This document shows positions 6,062-6,496 of a stretch of DNA of 6,496 nt, piece by piece (positions within the stretch are counted from its first letter, which is position 1; each line of letters begins with the position of its first letter). Made by a program: the position numbers and the translations under genes. The DNA comes from an uncultured Porphyromonadaceae bacterium (GTDB lineage Bacteria > Bacteroidota > Bacteroidia > Bacteroidales > Muribaculaceae): the NCBI GenBank assembly GCA_900552325.1, contig URZG01000130.1, positions 1 through 6,496 on the forward strand. Direction: 5' to 3'. The notes under the pieces were generated by a model. The model worked only from the letters and a program-made list of their open reading frames with translations, was not told where the DNA came from and did no database searches.

Positions 6062-6105
6062 AAAATTGCAGCTAACCGATAATCGGTTAGCTGCAATTTT
6101 CTTTT
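6062..6105 (+). terminator. Strong intrinsic terminator of tRNA-Gln
   Basis: AAAATTGCAGCTAACCGA (6062-6079) and its perfect complement at 6083-6100 form an 18-bp stem with a TAA loop, followed by CTTTT. It begins 7 bp after the tRNA. The near-perfect symmetry and the A/T ends let it work in both directions. Confidence 0.93.
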
Positions 6106-6137
6106 AGCATATCTACACAACAGAATTATAACATAGC

Positions 6138-6170
6138 CAAAGTTATTCAACCGAGAATTCCGAGACTAAA
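6138..6170 (-). promoter_or_regulatory. Promoter-like element reading left toward the tRNA-Gln terminator
   Basis: On the minus strand TAACTTTG (plus 6138-6145) is preceded by TTTA (plus 6167-6170) with 21-bp spacing. This is close to the consensus seen elsewhere in the window. The start would be near 6131, and transcription would meet the bidirectional hairpin at 6062-6100 after about 30 nt. No gene lies directly ahead except antisense tRNA-Gln. Confidence 0.35.
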
Positions 6171-6325
6171 CTTGAGAGGCCCTAAGAAAAAACACCGTTT
6201 CATTCTGAAGATAGATGGCGTGCGCGTGTTCCAATGGTTCCGCAAAAACGCTAAAGAGTTTCTTGCCCGATGCTGCATCAGACTCAAAGAACCGAAAAAG
6301 GCCGTCGTTAGGTCGCGAAAACAAA

Positions 6326-6354
6326 CGCCACCGGGAGTATTTTTCTCGGTGGCG
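6326..6354 (-). terminator. Hairpin, possible terminator for a minus-strand gene from the right
   Basis: CGCCACCG (6326-6333) and CGGTGGCG (6347-6354) form an 8-bp GC-rich stem. On the minus strand it is followed by TTTGTTTTCG, a plausible U-rich tail; on the plus strand no T run follows directly. It lies about 64 bp beyond the stop of the possible minus-strand gene end at 6418. Confidence 0.45.
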
Positions 6355-6417
6355 TAAATTGTATGACGAATTTATTTTTATAAGGTAATTGATCAGGATC
6401 TATAATCACCGGCTCGT

Positions 6418-6495
6418 TTACGCAGTCATGTGATGTAGAAACCTATTTAACGTGAGTTCGATATAAGGAATCAGAACAACGTCAATTGATTGTCC
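6418..6495 (-). CDS. Possible C-terminal end of an unidentified minus-strand gene (partial)
   Basis: One minus-strand frame is open from the right edge to TAA at 6418-6420, giving 25 residues (SIDVVLIPYIELTLNRFL followed by HHMTA). I do not recognise it. The only supports are the downstream hairpin in the right orientation and a plausible residue mix. An open stretch this short is common by chance, so this is tentative. Confidence 0.25.
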   Translation of the reverse strand, partial: GQSIDVVLIPYIELTLNRFLHHMTA

Positions 6496-6496
6496 G

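Larger units (their letters stand above)
6106..6417. other. Stretch without a confident gene
   Basis: There is no convincing gene in these ~310 bases. A plus-strand frame is open from before 6106 to TAA 6355-6357, but it has no ATG; only a TTG at 6172 would give 61 basic residues. The exact antisense frame is open for about 78 codons (6399 to 6166), also without ATG. Neither product is recognised. The stretch holds a minus-strand promoter-like element (6138-6170) and a hairpin (6326-6354). It may be an intergenic remnant or an undetected small gene. Confidence 0.5.

Noticed and set aside
5818..6150. N-terminal extension of the FKBP gene to a 243-residue protein
   Set aside because: The extra part is translated antisense tRNA-Gln and A-tract spacer sequence. 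FKBP similarity begins at the ATG at 5817, and a promoter lies just before it.

Overview
The window looks like chromosomal DNA from a member of the Bacteroidales, probably a moderate-GC gut lineage such as the Muribaculaceae (the family is an inference). The strongest evidence is the promoter grammar. The exact -7 element TAACTTTG recurs before several transcription units, twice with a TTTG -33 element at 19-20 bp spacing, which is the Bacteroidota primary sigma factor consensus. Genes lack convincing Shine-Dalgarno sequences, and the tRNA genes do not encode CCA.

Left part (1-3985, all + strand): the 3' end of rimO (ribosomal protein S12 methylthiotransferase, TRAM domain) is followed after 6 bp by a short-form isochorismate synthase (menF, menaquinone pathway). 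A new promoter overlapping the menF stop probably drives a two-gene unit: a small patatin-like phospholipase of the RssA/NTE type and, 8 bp later, a 598-residue cytoplasmic GH13 alpha-amylase family enzyme of unknown exact specificity.

Middle (4045-5021): prs (PRPP synthetase) has its own TAACTTTG promoter. As given, the sequence is frameshifted. Two bases are missing from a CGCGCG run at codon 197, inside the catalytic flexible loop. Both halves are otherwise well conserved, so the gene is either misread here or truly broken. PRPP synthetase is normally needed for nucleotide, His and Trp synthesis, so an error is the more likely explanation.

Right part (5112-6105): tRNA-Pro(TGG) and tRNA-Gln(CTG) each have a canonical promoter and a strong intrinsic terminator. 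Between them, on the minus strand, lies a small cytoplasmic FKBP-type peptidyl-prolyl isomerase. Its promoter is divergent from that of tRNA-Gln across an A-tract-rich spacer.

The last ~390 bases hold no confident gene. They contain a minus-strand promoter-like element pointing at the tRNA-Gln terminator, a hairpin that would suit a minus-strand terminator, and perhaps the last 25 codons of a minus-strand gene entering from the right.

I see no mobile element, CRISPR array or defence system. The window is mostly housekeeping. The best leads are the prs frameshift, the unusual hairpin in the tRNA-Pro leader, and the possible small RNA near 6130.
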